The position numbers were made by a program, and so were the translations under genes. The notes beneath the pieces are model-generated. The model searched no databases, was not told the DNA's origin, and was given only the letters and a program-made list of their open reading frames with translations. Shown piece after piece: positions 26,249 through 35,886 of a stretch of 64,000 bases of DNA. Numbering within the stretch: the first letter of the stretch is position 1; every line of letters begins with the position of its first letter. Source of the DNA: Flavobacteriales bacterium (lineage in GTDB: Bacteria > Bacteroidota > Bacteroidia > Flavobacteriales_D > Crocinitomicaceae); assembly GCA_013373595.1 (NCBI GenBank), contig JABXHO010000077.1, positions 1 through 64,000 on the forward strand. The letters are read 5' to 3'.

Positions 26249-29200
26249 AACCTATCTTTTTTTCCTACTACTAACTTTATTATTTACCTGTTTGTTTTCT
26301 CCTAGTTACGCCCAAGAGGTGGATACTGTAGAAATCAATGGAGAATCCTTTTTTGTGTACCCGTTTAAAGTGAAAGCAAGATCGCACGGGCTTATGCGAA
26401 TTGGAGGAAAGAACAGCTTAAACAGCATCACCTACGAAATTTATCAAGAATTGGTTGCGGAGCGAAACGAAGAAGTCGCCTCGAAAAAGGAGTTCAAAGA
26501 GATGAAGCGCCAAATGAAAAAGTTCGAAAGGAAAATGGGCAAAGAATTTTCGAACGAAGAGGAGTTTAAGTATCTCAATTCAAACAAGCTGAAAAAAGCC
26601 ATTCGAAATAACCCGTATCCTTTGATGCAACAGCGCTTTTCTGCAGATAATGACCTTACACCAATGCTCGATCCTATTCCAGATGGGAAGTACATTCAGT
26701 ATTACATGCCATTCTGCATGATGAACAAAAAGGGAGAATGTGAATTGGTGTCGGATCAAATTGCGGGATATTTCACCATCAAAAATAATTTGCTTGAAGG
26801 CGAAGCTTGCTGGATCGATTTACAAGGAGATACATTGAAACATGGTCTTTTTGTAAACGGAATTAAAGAAGGTGAATGGAAGTTCGAGCGTCGTAAGTTG
26901 GATTATGATTTATCGAAGGAGGAAGTAAACAATTACATTGAGAGAGGATACCCAACCTTGGATACGCTTATTGAATATGTGAGCTACAAGAATGGAGTGC
27001 AGCACGGACCGTATCGGAAGTTTCTGAATTCGGAATACCCAATTGATGAAGGTTATTTTGAGGATGGTGTTCCTAGTGGAACGTGGATCGAACGAAAGAT
27101 TGTGTTTACAGGATTTGGAGATCGAAGAAAGCGAAATCGGAACAATGAACTAATCACTTTGAAGAAAACCTATGAACAAAACGATTCTTTAGTAGTAAAC
27201 ACACGTTGGATTCGGAAAGGGTTGGCGAATACCTACAGAGCCGACAATGATCAATTTGATTTTTATCCCAAGTATGATTTACCAAATCCGCCAAGAGCTT
27301 TGTACGAAATTGCTTTCGAAAAGGAAGAAGAAAACCTCGAGCTAGAAGAGGAATTACAGGGGGCTCAATACGATATGGATTACTACGAAGAGGACTACTT
27401 CGATGAAATGGAATTTGAAGAGTTGATGAATGGAGGAGAGTTCGGGTATGATGATTATTACGCTCGTGCCTACGATAAAAATGAAGAAAAACTCAAAGGA
27501 CGTGGTGTTTTGTTGGATAGCATCGGAGGTAGACCAAAATACGCGAATATGTACGAAGTTCGCTATGATAATGGTCAGTTGGCATACCGATATAGCTTTG
27601 AAAACGGTCAATTGATAGATGAGGACACGATATTTTGGGACAATGGAATTGCGCACGATGTGATTACCGAAGTGCCCGATTCCAATCAATACCTTCGATC
27701 GATCTATGATTACACCGGAAAGTTGTATCTCCAACTAGCCTACGATTCCTTGGGAGATTTTATCCGAATTCAAGAAGAGTTCCAGGAGGAAGAAAAGTTT
27801 GTGATAGAGGGTTACGAAGTGACAGGAGGACAATCTGGAAATTTCTACTTCTACGATAAATACGACACGCTCGGGAAAGATGGGATGGTAGATTCAACCT
27901 TATTGTTTCAGTCGTGGTTCGTAGACGATTCAACAAAGATGTACTCGGCGATGTACTATCCAAGTGAAAAACGATTTTCTTCGAAAGGGTACAGCTCTTT
28001 AGGAAACATGATGATGAAAGAAGATAAATCGTATGCAGACAACTTTGAAAGCTGGACGGGTAAGCGTTATACCTATTTGGGAGATCTTGAATTAGAAAAG
28101 ACAAGCTCTGCTTCATTTTTGGAATACTACGAGCCAGATTCTATTCCGATTCAACATGTTCGATCTGATCAAACATTTAATGTGGCGAGCGAATACAAAC
28201 TGATAAAAGCAGGAAAGCCGTATACAGGACCTGTCAACTTGAAGTTTGGAGAAAAGAAATTCAAAATGGGGAAGGAGGAGCTTAATATGTCGCTTCCAGT
28301 AGCGAATGATATCTCTGAAAAACTCAGAAAAGATTTAGATCAATTTCGTGAAACAGGAAAAACAAAATACCCTATCATGCTCGGGTTCCTCGATCCAACA
28401 GAGCTTGATCAAGATTTTTCAACCTACATCTTTTACAGCTTTTTTGCAGGTCCACTAGATGGAATTTTTGAAATGAACAGCTACGGCGAATATTCGTATT
28501 CTGACTATAGTGAAGTGAAAAAAGGGAAGGATGCACCTGCAAGATTGAGTCGCCTTGAGGGATATATGATCGACGGTAAACCAAACGGAACATGGGTAAG
28601 CTACGACCAGTTTGGAAAGAAAATGACGGAGGCAAACTTCTTGAAAGGTGAGCTAAACGGTGAAGCAAAATGGTACAAGTATGCAAAGCCAATGGAGGAC
28701 GATGGCTACAGCTATGCGCAGTACGATTATGAGAATCCTCTTCGTGATTCGTTCCCGAAAAAAAAGGTGCATTACCTAGTGGATGTTACCAACTATGAAA
28801 ACGGGAAGATACATGGTAAACAAACAACTTACTCTTGGTATGGTGAGATGACATCTGAATCGTATTACGAAGACGGAATGTTGCACGGAAAGAGCATCGA
28901 GCGAAATAAAATTGCAACAACAGAGGCTTCGTACAAATATGGTGATCCAGATGGATACATCAGAACGTATCTCACGCTAACTCCAGGCGATTCAATCTTG
29001 TTGTACAACTTGAATTTTCAGGATGGATTGCTTCAGGGAGAATCAAAGTCGTTCCATACGAATGGTAAATTGGCCAAACGCGGTTTCTTCCTCGATGGCA
29101 TGCCGATTGAAGATTACGAAGCATACGACTCACTCGGAGTGAAATACCATTATGTGAAATTCAAATATTCGTACCCAATTGAAGAAAAGATTTGGGAAGA

Positions 29201-30083
29201 AAATGAGTTGAGTGTACGTTATTTGTTCAATTGGGAAGATTCGATTTACTTTGAGCCACGCGATATTACAACCAGTCAGTCGTTGGAATCCATTATTTCG
29301 AAACTAGGTCTCGGAGGAGATTACTTCGAACGTCCGTATTATGGTCGCCCAAGCTTGGTGAACAAGAATGGCATCAACTACCACATGACTAAATACTATC
29401 CCAACGATACCATTTCACGAGATGGTGATTTGAGTAATGGTCGAAAAGTTGGCTGCTGGAAATACTATAGCTACAACGGAGAATTGCTCTACGAAGTAGA
29501 TTATCAGGATTCGATTATCGCCATCAATGATTCGGTGCGCTTCAAGTCCAAGGGAGTGTTGACCGATTTTGATCGTGAAGGGAACCTGCTCTATCAAAGT
29601 TATGTTATCGAGATGTCGTCAAAATACGATTGTTCTCACTCCGACCACTACGAAATCCGACAGCTCTACACGAAGTGGGAAGCAGATGATTCGCTCGGAC
29701 GTATGAATGGATATGTGCAGAATTTCTACGATAATGGAACCTTGCAAAGCGAAGGAAACATGAAGAATGGTTTACCTGATGGTGTATGGAAATACTACGA
29801 TCCTTTCGGGAAGTTGAATCAATACGGCGTGTATGTTCTTGGAAAACGAAACGCTCGTTGGTTGTCAGGAGATCTTTCAAAAACAAAATACTTGGGAGAT
29901 ATCTGTCTCAATCCGAATTTACCTGATTTGGAAGAGGAGATGAAGTACCGCGAAAATCTATTGGACATCAAAATTACCAATTATAAGATGGGGAAAGCGC
30001 TCAATTCGCAGTACTACGATATCAACATGAATCGTTTTATAGATGATGAGGAAGAGAGCGTAGATGAAATGGAAGAAGAATAG
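26241..30083 (+). CDS. large secreted MORN-repeat protein
   Basis: A 1280-residue exported protein. The frame is open from 25971, but the real start is ATG at 26241 because it gives a signal peptide (SKTYLFFLLLTLLFTCLF, cut after SYAQ) and overlaps the previous stop. At least eight MORN_2/YwqK-type repeats are spread along it, for example YKNGVQHGPYRKF, YFEDGVPSGTWIER, MIDGKPNGTWVSYDQFGKK, YENGKIHGKQTTYSWYG, YEDGMLHGKSIE, FQDGLLQGESKSFHTNGK, NMKNGLPDGVWKYYDPFG. Between them lie acidic, Tyr-rich linkers and a Lys-rich helix near the N-terminus (residues 70-120). MORN repeats form extended beta sheets binding partners or lipids; the role of this protein is unknown. Convergent with the next gene, 1 base apart. 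Confidence 0.88.
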   Translation: MSKTYLFFLLLTLLFTCLFSPSYAQEVDTVEINGESFFVYPFKVKARSHGLMRIGGKNSLNSITYEIYQELVAERNEEVASKKEFKEMKRQMKKFERKMGKEFSNEEEFKYLNSNKLKKAIRNNPYPLMQQRFSADNDLTPMLDPIPDGKYIQYYMPFCMMNKKGECELVSDQIAGYFTIKNNLLEGEACWIDLQGDTLKHGLFVNGIKEGEWKFERRKLDYDLSKEEVNNYIERGYPTLDTLIEYVSYKNGVQHGPYRKFLNSEYPIDEGYFEDGVPSGTWIERKIVFTGFGDRRKRNRNNELITLKKTYEQNDSLVVNTRWIRKGLANTYRADNDQFDFYPKYDLPNPPRALYEIAFEKEEENLELEEELQGAQYDMDYYEEDYFDEMEFEELMNGGEFGYDDYYARAYDKNEEKLKGRGVLLDSIGGRPKYANMYEVRYDNGQLAYRYSFENGQLIDEDTIFWDNGIAHDVITEVPDSNQYLRSIYDYTGKLYLQLAYDSLGDFIRIQEEFQEEEKFVIEGYEVTGGQSGNFYFYDKYDTLGKDGMVDSTLLFQSWFVDDSTKMYSAMYYPSEKRFSSKGYSSLGNMMMKEDKSYADNFESWTGKRYTYLGDLELEKTSSASFLEYYEPDSIPIQHVRSDQTFNVASEYKLIKAGKPYTGPVNLKFGEKKFKMGKEELNMSLPVANDISEKLRKDLDQFRETGKTKYPIMLGFLDPTELDQDFSTYIFYSFFAGPLDGIFEMNSYGEYSYSDYSEVKKGKDAPARLSRLEGYMIDGKPNGTWVSYDQFGKKMTEANFLKGELNGEAKWYKYAKPMEDDGYSYAQYDYENPLRDSFPKKKVHYLVDVTNYENGKIHGKQTTYSWYGEMTSESYYEDGMLHGKSIERNKIATTEASYKYGDPDGYIRTYLTLTPGDSILLYNLNFQDGLLQGESKSFHTNGKLAKRGFFLDGMPIEDYEAYDSLGVKYHYVKFKYSYPIEEKIWEENELSVRYLFNWEDSIYFEPRDITTSQSLESIISKLGLGGDYFERPYYGRPSLVNKNGINYHMTKYYPNDTISRDGDLSNGRKVGCWKYYSYNGELLYEVDYQDSIIAINDSVRFKSKGVLTDFDREGNLLYQSYVIEMSSKYDCSHSDHYEIRQLYTKWEADDSLGRMNGYVQNFYDNGTLQSEGNMKNGLPDGVWKYYDPFGKLNQYGVYVLGKRNARWLSGDLSKTKYLGDICLNPNLPDLEEEMKYRENLLDIKITNYKMGKALNSQYYDINMNRFIDDEEESVDEMEEE

Positions 30084-30084
30084 T

Positions 30085-31869
30085 TTAACGTCTTTTTCGA
30101 GGCCGCTTTCCGTCGCGTATGTGCATGGTGGTGAATTGTGCTTTTGCTTGCTTCGTATTCCCCGAAACGGCGGTGTAATAAAGTGTCGGTAAACAAATGA
30201 TGTTCGCTGCGATCCACAAAGGATTTTGACGAATGTTCATTGTGTAAAACAAAACTTGCCCATCTACGATGGTTGCCGAATTCGGATCAAGGTATTGCTT
30301 ATCCTTTGGATCAGTCTTGGGTTCGTTTACTTCTGTTGTATACACTTTTCCTCGCCCTGAACTGGGATTGAAGATGGCATATTCCAATTCTTCGGTTAAA
30401 TGTCGGTGCTTCTTTCGGTTGCTCGGTGGTTTCAGTTCGGCATCTTCGTTTCCGTACAACACGAAGAATTCATCGTACTTGTAAACTACGCGTAAGTCTG
30501 AAACGTCTTCTCCTTGATAGGTAATCATACGCTCTAAACTGCGCGACCACATGATTTCTCCTGCTTCGCTCAGGCGCATAGCGAAGATGTCCTTTTTCTT
30601 GTAGAAATGATCAAACTGGTAAACATTTTCACCGCTCAAATTGCTGCGCGTGTCACTCTCCGTATGATTGTACTCGCGCGTAAAGAAAAGCACCAGACTG
30701 TTGTCCGACATCGCCTCAATATGTTCAATGTCGAAGCGAGAGGCCAGTAGCTCGTCTTCATCAATTCCCTCCTTTTCACGCTTGCGCATTCGCTTTTTAG
30801 GAAACAATCGGTTGAGTGTAGAACGATCAAAACTGATGTACTTTACTTCTGACGCCTCAAACGATTCATGGTCGATGTCGGCATAAAACAAACCGTGTTT
30901 ATCTGTGCCTGTCGTGTCTTCACTAAAATCTCCAAAGAAACCGATCACACGCGTGCTGTTTCCAAATGTTTGATAGCTGAAATCAGTAATCGATAGCTCC
31001 GCTCCTCGAAGCTCAATGGATGTGGATCGTTGGGTAGCTAAATCAGCGAGTGTGAACGCGGGAAAATGATCAACGCGGCGTGGCAACAATTCAATTTTTT
31101 CTTCTTTGGTGTAATCGACAGTTGATCGAATGAAGAGCTTATTCTCTTTGAGTTCGTAGTCCGATGTGAGTTGGCCTGGATAGCTATCGGCTTTCTGAGG
31201 AAGGGGAACAACACCTGTTTTGTTTGTCGCAAGCCCAGAGCTAAAGGTGGCGTAGTAAAATTCCAAATTGCCCTCGTTGAAACGCTCTGTTCCCAACACA
31301 AGATGATCAGAATTCTCGTCCGTTAAAACGACACACATGGTTGGATCATATACAGACGGATGATCTTTTACATCTTGTTTGTAGGCGAATACTTTCAAAA
31401 TCTTCGTTGCAGGCTGTAAGTCGGCTTTGAACACTTGTCCATAGATTTCCTCTGTTCGTGTGGTGTTTGTATTGATCAGTTTTCTCCAGAATACAAGAAC
31501 ACGACCATCGGCAACAACGGAAGTGACGAAATCCAACTCATCGAGCGTGCTCGCCATCGATTCGTTTTCGGGATAACCTTTTATTGACACCATAGTGTCT
31601 TGCGCCATCGAGTTTCGGTTCAAGGCGATAATCTTTACCTTCGAATTGTCGTAAGGTTTCGATTTTGAAATGTTACGTTGAAGCAAATACACAGAGGTTT
31701 GATTCGCCCCGATAAACTCAGTGAAAAAACCCGTCTTCCGATTCGAAAAACGGTATTCATCCGACCATTCGAATTCCATGTATTGGGCGTGAGAAAAATA
31801 ACCCAAGCTCAGGAATGCAAGCAGAACAACGAACCCTTTCTTCGTGAGGTATGTTTTCAGATCAATCAT
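30085..31869 (-). CDS. secreted beta-propeller-like protein, unknown
   Basis: A 594-residue exported protein with signal MIDLKTYLTKKGFVVLLAFLSLGYFSHAQ. The mature sequence has repeating strands of the kind seen in six- or seven-bladed propellers (TSVYLLQRNISKSKPYDNSKVKIIALNR, RVLVFWRKLINTNTTRTEEIYGQVF, NSLVLFFTREYNHTESDTRSNLSGENVYQF, YKYDEFFVLYGNEDAELK), and a hydrophobic stretch near the C-terminus (LWIAANIICLPTLYYT). Basic end GKRPRKRR. No named family recognised. It starts 4 bases after the OmpA/TSP3 gene stop in the same direction, so the two are very likely one operon and partners in the cell envelope. Confidence 0.8.
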   Translation of the reverse strand: MIDLKTYLTKKGFVVLLAFLSLGYFSHAQYMEFEWSDEYRFSNRKTGFFTEFIGANQTSVYLLQRNISKSKPYDNSKVKIIALNRNSMAQDTMVSIKGYPENESMASTLDELDFVTSVVADGRVLVFWRKLINTNTTRTEEIYGQVFKADLQPATKILKVFAYKQDVKDHPSVYDPTMCVVLTDENSDHLVLGTERFNEGNLEFYYATFSSGLATNKTGVVPLPQKADSYPGQLTSDYELKENKLFIRSTVDYTKEEKIELLPRRVDHFPAFTLADLATQRSTSIELRGAELSITDFSYQTFGNSTRVIGFFGDFSEDTTGTDKHGLFYADIDHESFEASEVKYISFDRSTLNRLFPKKRMRKREKEGIDEDELLASRFDIEHIEAMSDNSLVLFFTREYNHTESDTRSNLSGENVYQFDHFYKKKDIFAMRLSEAGEIMWSRSLERMITYQGEDVSDLRVVYKYDEFFVLYGNEDAELKPPSNRKKHRHLTEELEYAIFNPSSGRGKVYTTEVNEPKTDPKDKQYLDPNSATIVDGQVLFYTMNIRQNPLWIAANIICLPTLYYTAVSGNTKQAKAQFTTMHIRDGKRPRKRR

Positions 31870-31873
31870 CCTT

Positions 31874-34261
31874 CTATCTCTTATCAGTTCGAGGCAACTT
31901 GATCAACTTCACATCAACTCTTCGGTCGGCTTGTTTCAACTCTTCGGTGTAATCGCCACTATGAATGGATTTTTCTTCTCCGTAATAGTAAACAGTAATC
32001 TTCTCCTTGAATTTGTAGTAATCGATCAACTTGCGTTTAACGGTTTCTGCACGACGTTTGGATAATAACAAGTTGTAGTCGAGAGATCCATCACGATCCG
32101 TATTCCCGACCAAGACAACTTCGTAGCGCTCATTTTTCGGTAAGATTTTGAACGCTCTATCCAATTTTTCACGCTCCTCATCGCGAAGTGTAGCCTCATC
32201 TACATCGAAGTAGATAGCCAAATCCGTGATAATATTCTTTCCAGCCAATACTGAATCTAATTCATTTTTAGAGGTGATCAATTGATCGCGTGGATCAACT
32301 TCAGGGTCATCTTTTACTTGCTGTCCAGTGTTGTTGGCATCCACTTTTTCTTTCTCTTCCTGAAGGTTAATGTTATTGATGTTGCTCGAATCAATTGGAC
32401 ATCCTGAGTTGTAAACAGATCCGGGTACGCCTGGACACTTGTCGAAATCGTTCAAAACACCGTCGCCGTCTTCATCTGTACAACAACGTTGATCATCCAA
32501 TGGACAACCGTTATTTAATTCGATTCCTGGAACGTCTGGGCATCGGTCGGTCGCATCAATCACACCGTCACGATCGCGGTCTGGACATCCGTAGTGAATT
32601 CCCAATCCTTTTTCGTTTGGACACATGTCATTCATGTCAATAACGCCATCACCATCCGTGTCTGGACATCCGCGAGTACTGCGTGGACCTTTATCGTAAA
32701 TACACAAATCTTCTTTGTCAATGATTCCGTCTCCATCTGTATCGGGACACCCGTTATTCTCTGGCAGCCCTGGATCGTATGGACAATGATCGTATGGATC
32801 GGAAATTTGATCTCCATCCGAATCGACAGGAACTTTGTACGGCACGCTATATGAAACGCCTGCAAACAAGTTTCGAGCACGAGATGCTTTTTGTCCGTAG
32901 AAGAATGCTGCGTTGTTGGAGCCTGCGAAAACAATAAATCCTTCGTATTGGAAACGCCCTGCTACGCCAAGACTAACCGTTCCGTTCCCTTGGTGGGAAA
33001 TGGGAAGCATAAGCGACCAGTTGTTTTTCTCAATTCGAGGTGTCGCTGTTTGAATAAAGAAACCTCTCAGCTGTGTAATATCGTTTTTGAAGTGGAGTGG
33101 GATCGACATGTTATAGCTCACATAAAACCAAGGTCGAAGCAAGTTTAAGTCGAAGTTGGCATGGAAAGCGGCAGGCAAACTCATTCGTATTTTCGTTGGC
33201 TCTTCTGCAGGAACTTTAACTCCGTTCGGAGCGATGCTGTCATTTACATAGTCAAATGGTGAGTTGATAAAGGACAACACATTGAGTGATGATAAGTTGA
33301 CCAGTTTGTCTGCGCTTGCAGTAATCGCTGAGTTCGTAAAGTTATAGGATGAGGTTGAATCACTCAAAAAGCGCAAGAAACCTATGTCGGTAAGAGAAGC
33401 GGACGCTTTCCATTTGTACTTATTGATGTCGTAGCGAGTAATTCGCTTTACACCATCCATGTCATAATATTGTTTCTCGAAGTCGGGGCGGTATTCGTAG
33501 GTGATACCAAGATCGAAAGCCAATCCTCGGTGATCATAAAACAACTGATTGTTATTTTCACTTGTTCCAAAATCAGCGTTAACGTTCGAAAAATCAACTT
33601 GGGTAGAATTGGTGTCAACGAAATCGTATTGCCCATTGTTTACGCGAAGATACGAGGCATCCAATCCATTCAGGATTTTCATAGAGATTCCTGCTTTCAG
33701 GAAGGTAGTTTTTCGATCAAAGATAGTGCGCGCATAAGTGAATTTATGTTCAGTGAAATCAACAGAGTTTAAACCGAATCCAGTCATGTCTTCGTTAGCA
33801 CCAAAAACATTTTCGTTGTAATCCAATGCTGCATTTTGTGCCCAACGAATCGGAAGTCCCTCCATGTTTTTTATTGTGCGAATTCGAAACGAATAAGCTC
33901 CAGCATTTTTATGATCGAACTCGTACTTAAGATTCAATATGTCGACGTTCAGGTGATTGCGCACGTAACCCGGTTTTCTCGGCTCGATGTATTTTACGCC
34001 ACCTCCATAAACAACATAGCGTTTCGCACTGAAGTTGCTGACATTTGAACGGTTGAAATGGAAGCTTACCGAGAATTTGCTTTTTGAATCAACAATCGTT
34101 GATGGATTATAGGAATCTAGAAATGAACTGACCGTGTTGTCATTTACGATGCCCGTATATTGGTTTTGCGCATAAACACCAGAAACAGCCATGGTGATTA
34201 GGCATAAGCTGCTCGTGATGATTCGCGCCCTGCGCAATGTGTTTAGCTTGCTATCTATCAT
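31874..34261 (-). CDS. outer membrane barrel protein with TSP3 repeats and OmpA domain
   Basis: A 795-residue protein from ATG 34261 (MIDSKLNTLRRARIITSSLCLITMAVSGVYAQ gives the signal; an upstream ATG at 34327 is unlikely). Residues about 30-480 are strand-rich and resemble the DUF5723-type outer-membrane barrel of Bacteroidota. Residues about 485-620 are Asp/Cys-rich calcium-binding thrombospondin type 3 repeats (DSDGDQISDPYDHCPYD, DTDGDGIIDKEDLC, DTDGDGVIDMNDMCPNE, DRDRDGVIDATDRCPD). The C-terminal 115 residues form an OmpA peptidoglycan-binding domain (AIYFDVDEATLRDEEREKL, VLVGNTDRDGSLDYNLLLSKRRAETVKRKL). It links the outer membrane to the wall. First gene of an operon with the previous entry. 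Confidence 0.9.
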   Translation of the reverse strand: MIDSKLNTLRRARIITSSLCLITMAVSGVYAQNQYTGIVNDNTVSSFLDSYNPSTIVDSKSKFSVSFHFNRSNVSNFSAKRYVVYGGGVKYIEPRKPGYVRNHLNVDILNLKYEFDHKNAGAYSFRIRTIKNMEGLPIRWAQNAALDYNENVFGANEDMTGFGLNSVDFTEHKFTYARTIFDRKTTFLKAGISMKILNGLDASYLRVNNGQYDFVDTNSTQVDFSNVNADFGTSENNNQLFYDHRGLAFDLGITYEYRPDFEKQYYDMDGVKRITRYDINKYKWKASASLTDIGFLRFLSDSTSSYNFTNSAITASADKLVNLSSLNVLSFINSPFDYVNDSIAPNGVKVPAEEPTKIRMSLPAAFHANFDLNLLRPWFYVSYNMSIPLHFKNDITQLRGFFIQTATPRIEKNNWSLMLPISHQGNGTVSLGVAGRFQYEGFIVFAGSNNAAFFYGQKASRARNLFAGVSYSVPYKVPVDSDGDQISDPYDHCPYDPGLPENNGCPDTDGDGIIDKEDLCIYDKGPRSTRGCPDTDGDGVIDMNDMCPNEKGLGIHYGCPDRDRDGVIDATDRCPDVPGIELNNGCPLDDQRCCTDEDGDGVLNDFDKCPGVPGSVYNSGCPIDSSNINNINLQEEKEKVDANNTGQQVKDDPEVDPRDQLITSKNELDSVLAGKNIITDLAIYFDVDEATLRDEEREKLDRAFKILPKNERYEVVLVGNTDRDGSLDYNLLLSKRRAETVKRKLIDYYKFKEKITVYYYGEEKSIHSGDYTEELKQADRRVDVKLIKLPRTDKR

Positions 34262-34464
34262 AATCGTTTTGATTCGGTAATACCCTCCTTCATTGCTACG
34301 GTATTTCAACACCTTTATTCCAAACATAAAGAAAACTGACGCAACAACGCTTATTAAGTATACTCAAAATTATCTATCCGTTACAGCGATATGTGTGATT
34401 TTGTAAAAAGTAAACAAGGACTTTCATCAATTGGTAGAATAGATGCCAAGTCCGTTTGTATGAT

Positions 34465-34472
34465 TACTTTTG
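34465..34472 (+). promoter_or_regulatory. -7 box of the M17 aminopeptidase gene
   Basis: Perfect TACTTTTG, 19 bases before ATG 34492. It lies inside the longer reading frame that opens at 34456, which argues for 34492 as the true start. Confidence 0.7.
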
Positions 34473-34491
34473 TAATTCAAAACTGAAAACG

Positions 34492-35886
34492 ATGCAGGTA
34501 GAAAAAAGCGAAGACCAATCAATGTGCAATCACCGAGTGTACATTACAGATGGTGAATCCGATATCCATGGAATTTCAAGTGAAAGCGCAGAAGCCGTTT
34601 TTAATTTTCTTGAACTCGATAAAGACGTACAATTCGTGGAGGGAATGGATTCCCTTGAAATGTTTGTGAAGGCTTCCGATGATGCCGAAAAAATGCGCAA
34701 GCATGGAGCGGCATTTCGCGATCGACTGGATCGAAAAGTAATGGAGATTTCCGTAGCTGGAGAGCCTGAAACGGTGTATGCCTTTTTAGAAGGATTTCTC
34801 TTGGCGAGTTATCAATTCCTCGATTACCTCAAAGATGCAGAAGAGAAGGTGTATCAATTAGAGAATATCATCGTTGATGAGCGTTTTGGCGATGATAAAT
34901 TGATGGAGCTGATCAACATGACGGCTGCGGTGTATTGGGCGAGAGACATGGTGAATGAACCTGTTTCTTTTTTGAATGCGGAGCAGTTGGCAGCGGAAAT
35001 CGCGGAACTAGCAGTTGACACGGATTTAAACGTGAATGTGTTGGAGCAAACACAAATAGAATCCCTCAAAATGGGAGGATTACTTGCTGTGAATCAAGGT
35101 TCAATTGACCCAGCCACATTTACAATTGTAGAATACAAAGGAAAGAATCATACGAATAAGAAGCCGATTGTACTGGTTGGGAAAGGTGTCGTTTACGATA
35201 CGGGAGGTTTGAGTATCAAGCCAACAGCGAACTCAATGGACATGATGAAAAGCGATATGGGTGGAGCAGCGTGTATGGCAGGAGCTATTTACTTTGCTGC
35301 ACTGCAACAGTTACCGCTTCACATTATTGCACTAATTCCAGCAACAGATAACCGTCCAGGTTTAAATGCATATGCACCGGGAGATATCATCACCATGTAT
35401 GATGGAACAACGGTTGAAGTATTGAATACCGACGCAGAAGGACGAATGATTCTGGCGGATGCACTTGCTTATTCGAAAAAATACGATCCTGAATTGGTGA
35501 TTGATGCAGCAACTTTAACGGGGTCTGCAGCGCGCGCTTTGGGTGTTCAGGCCAGCGCGATAATGGGGAATGCAGATGACAAGTATTTTGAACAACTTCA
35601 GAAAGCAGGAGAAGCAACATACGAGCGCACTGTTCGTTTCCCTTTCTGGGAAGAATATTTGGAAGAAATGAAATCATCTATTGCTGATTTGAATAACCTT
35701 GGAGGACCAACAGCAGGATTGATTACAGCCGGGAAATTCTTGGAACATTTCGTAGAAGCTCCTTATATTCATATGGATATCGCGGGGCCTGCGTTCTTAA
35801 GCAAAAAAGATGCATACCGCACCAAAGGTGGATCAGGAGTGGGAGTACGTTTACTCTACAACTTCTTTAAAAACTATCAGTCTTAA
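34492..35886 (+). CDS. leucyl aminopeptidase (M17)
   Basis: A 464-residue cytosolic M17 peptidase removing N-terminal residues from peptides. Start at 34492 (MQVEKSEDQSMCN), since a consensus -7 box lies just upstream, within the longer frame. The N-terminal half is a divergent regulatory domain. The C-terminal half has the zinc and catalytic motifs: VLVGKGVVYDTGGLSIKP near residue 235 (with metal-binding Lys and Asp), DMMKSDMGGAACMAGA, AYAPGDIITMYDGTTVEVLNTDAEGRMILADAL (the NTDAEGR motif), and ASAIMGN. The metal site residues appear intact. Overlaps pdxA by 1 base. Confidence 0.93.
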   Translation: MQVEKSEDQSMCNHRVYITDGESDIHGISSESAEAVFNFLELDKDVQFVEGMDSLEMFVKASDDAEKMRKHGAAFRDRLDRKVMEISVAGEPETVYAFLEGFLLASYQFLDYLKDAEEKVYQLENIIVDERFGDDKLMELINMTAAVYWARDMVNEPVSFLNAEQLAAEIAELAVDTDLNVNVLEQTQIESLKMGGLLAVNQGSIDPATFTIVEYKGKNHTNKKPIVLVGKGVVYDTGGLSIKPTANSMDMMKSDMGGAACMAGAIYFAALQQLPLHIIALIPATDNRPGLNAYAPGDIITMYDGTTVEVLNTDAEGRMILADALAYSKKYDPELVIDAATLTGSAARALGVQASAIMGNADDKYFEQLQKAGEATYERTVRFPFWEEYLEEMKSSIADLNNLGGPTAGLITAGKFLEHFVEAPYIHMDIAGPAFLSKKDAYRTKGGSGVGVRLLYNFFKNYQS

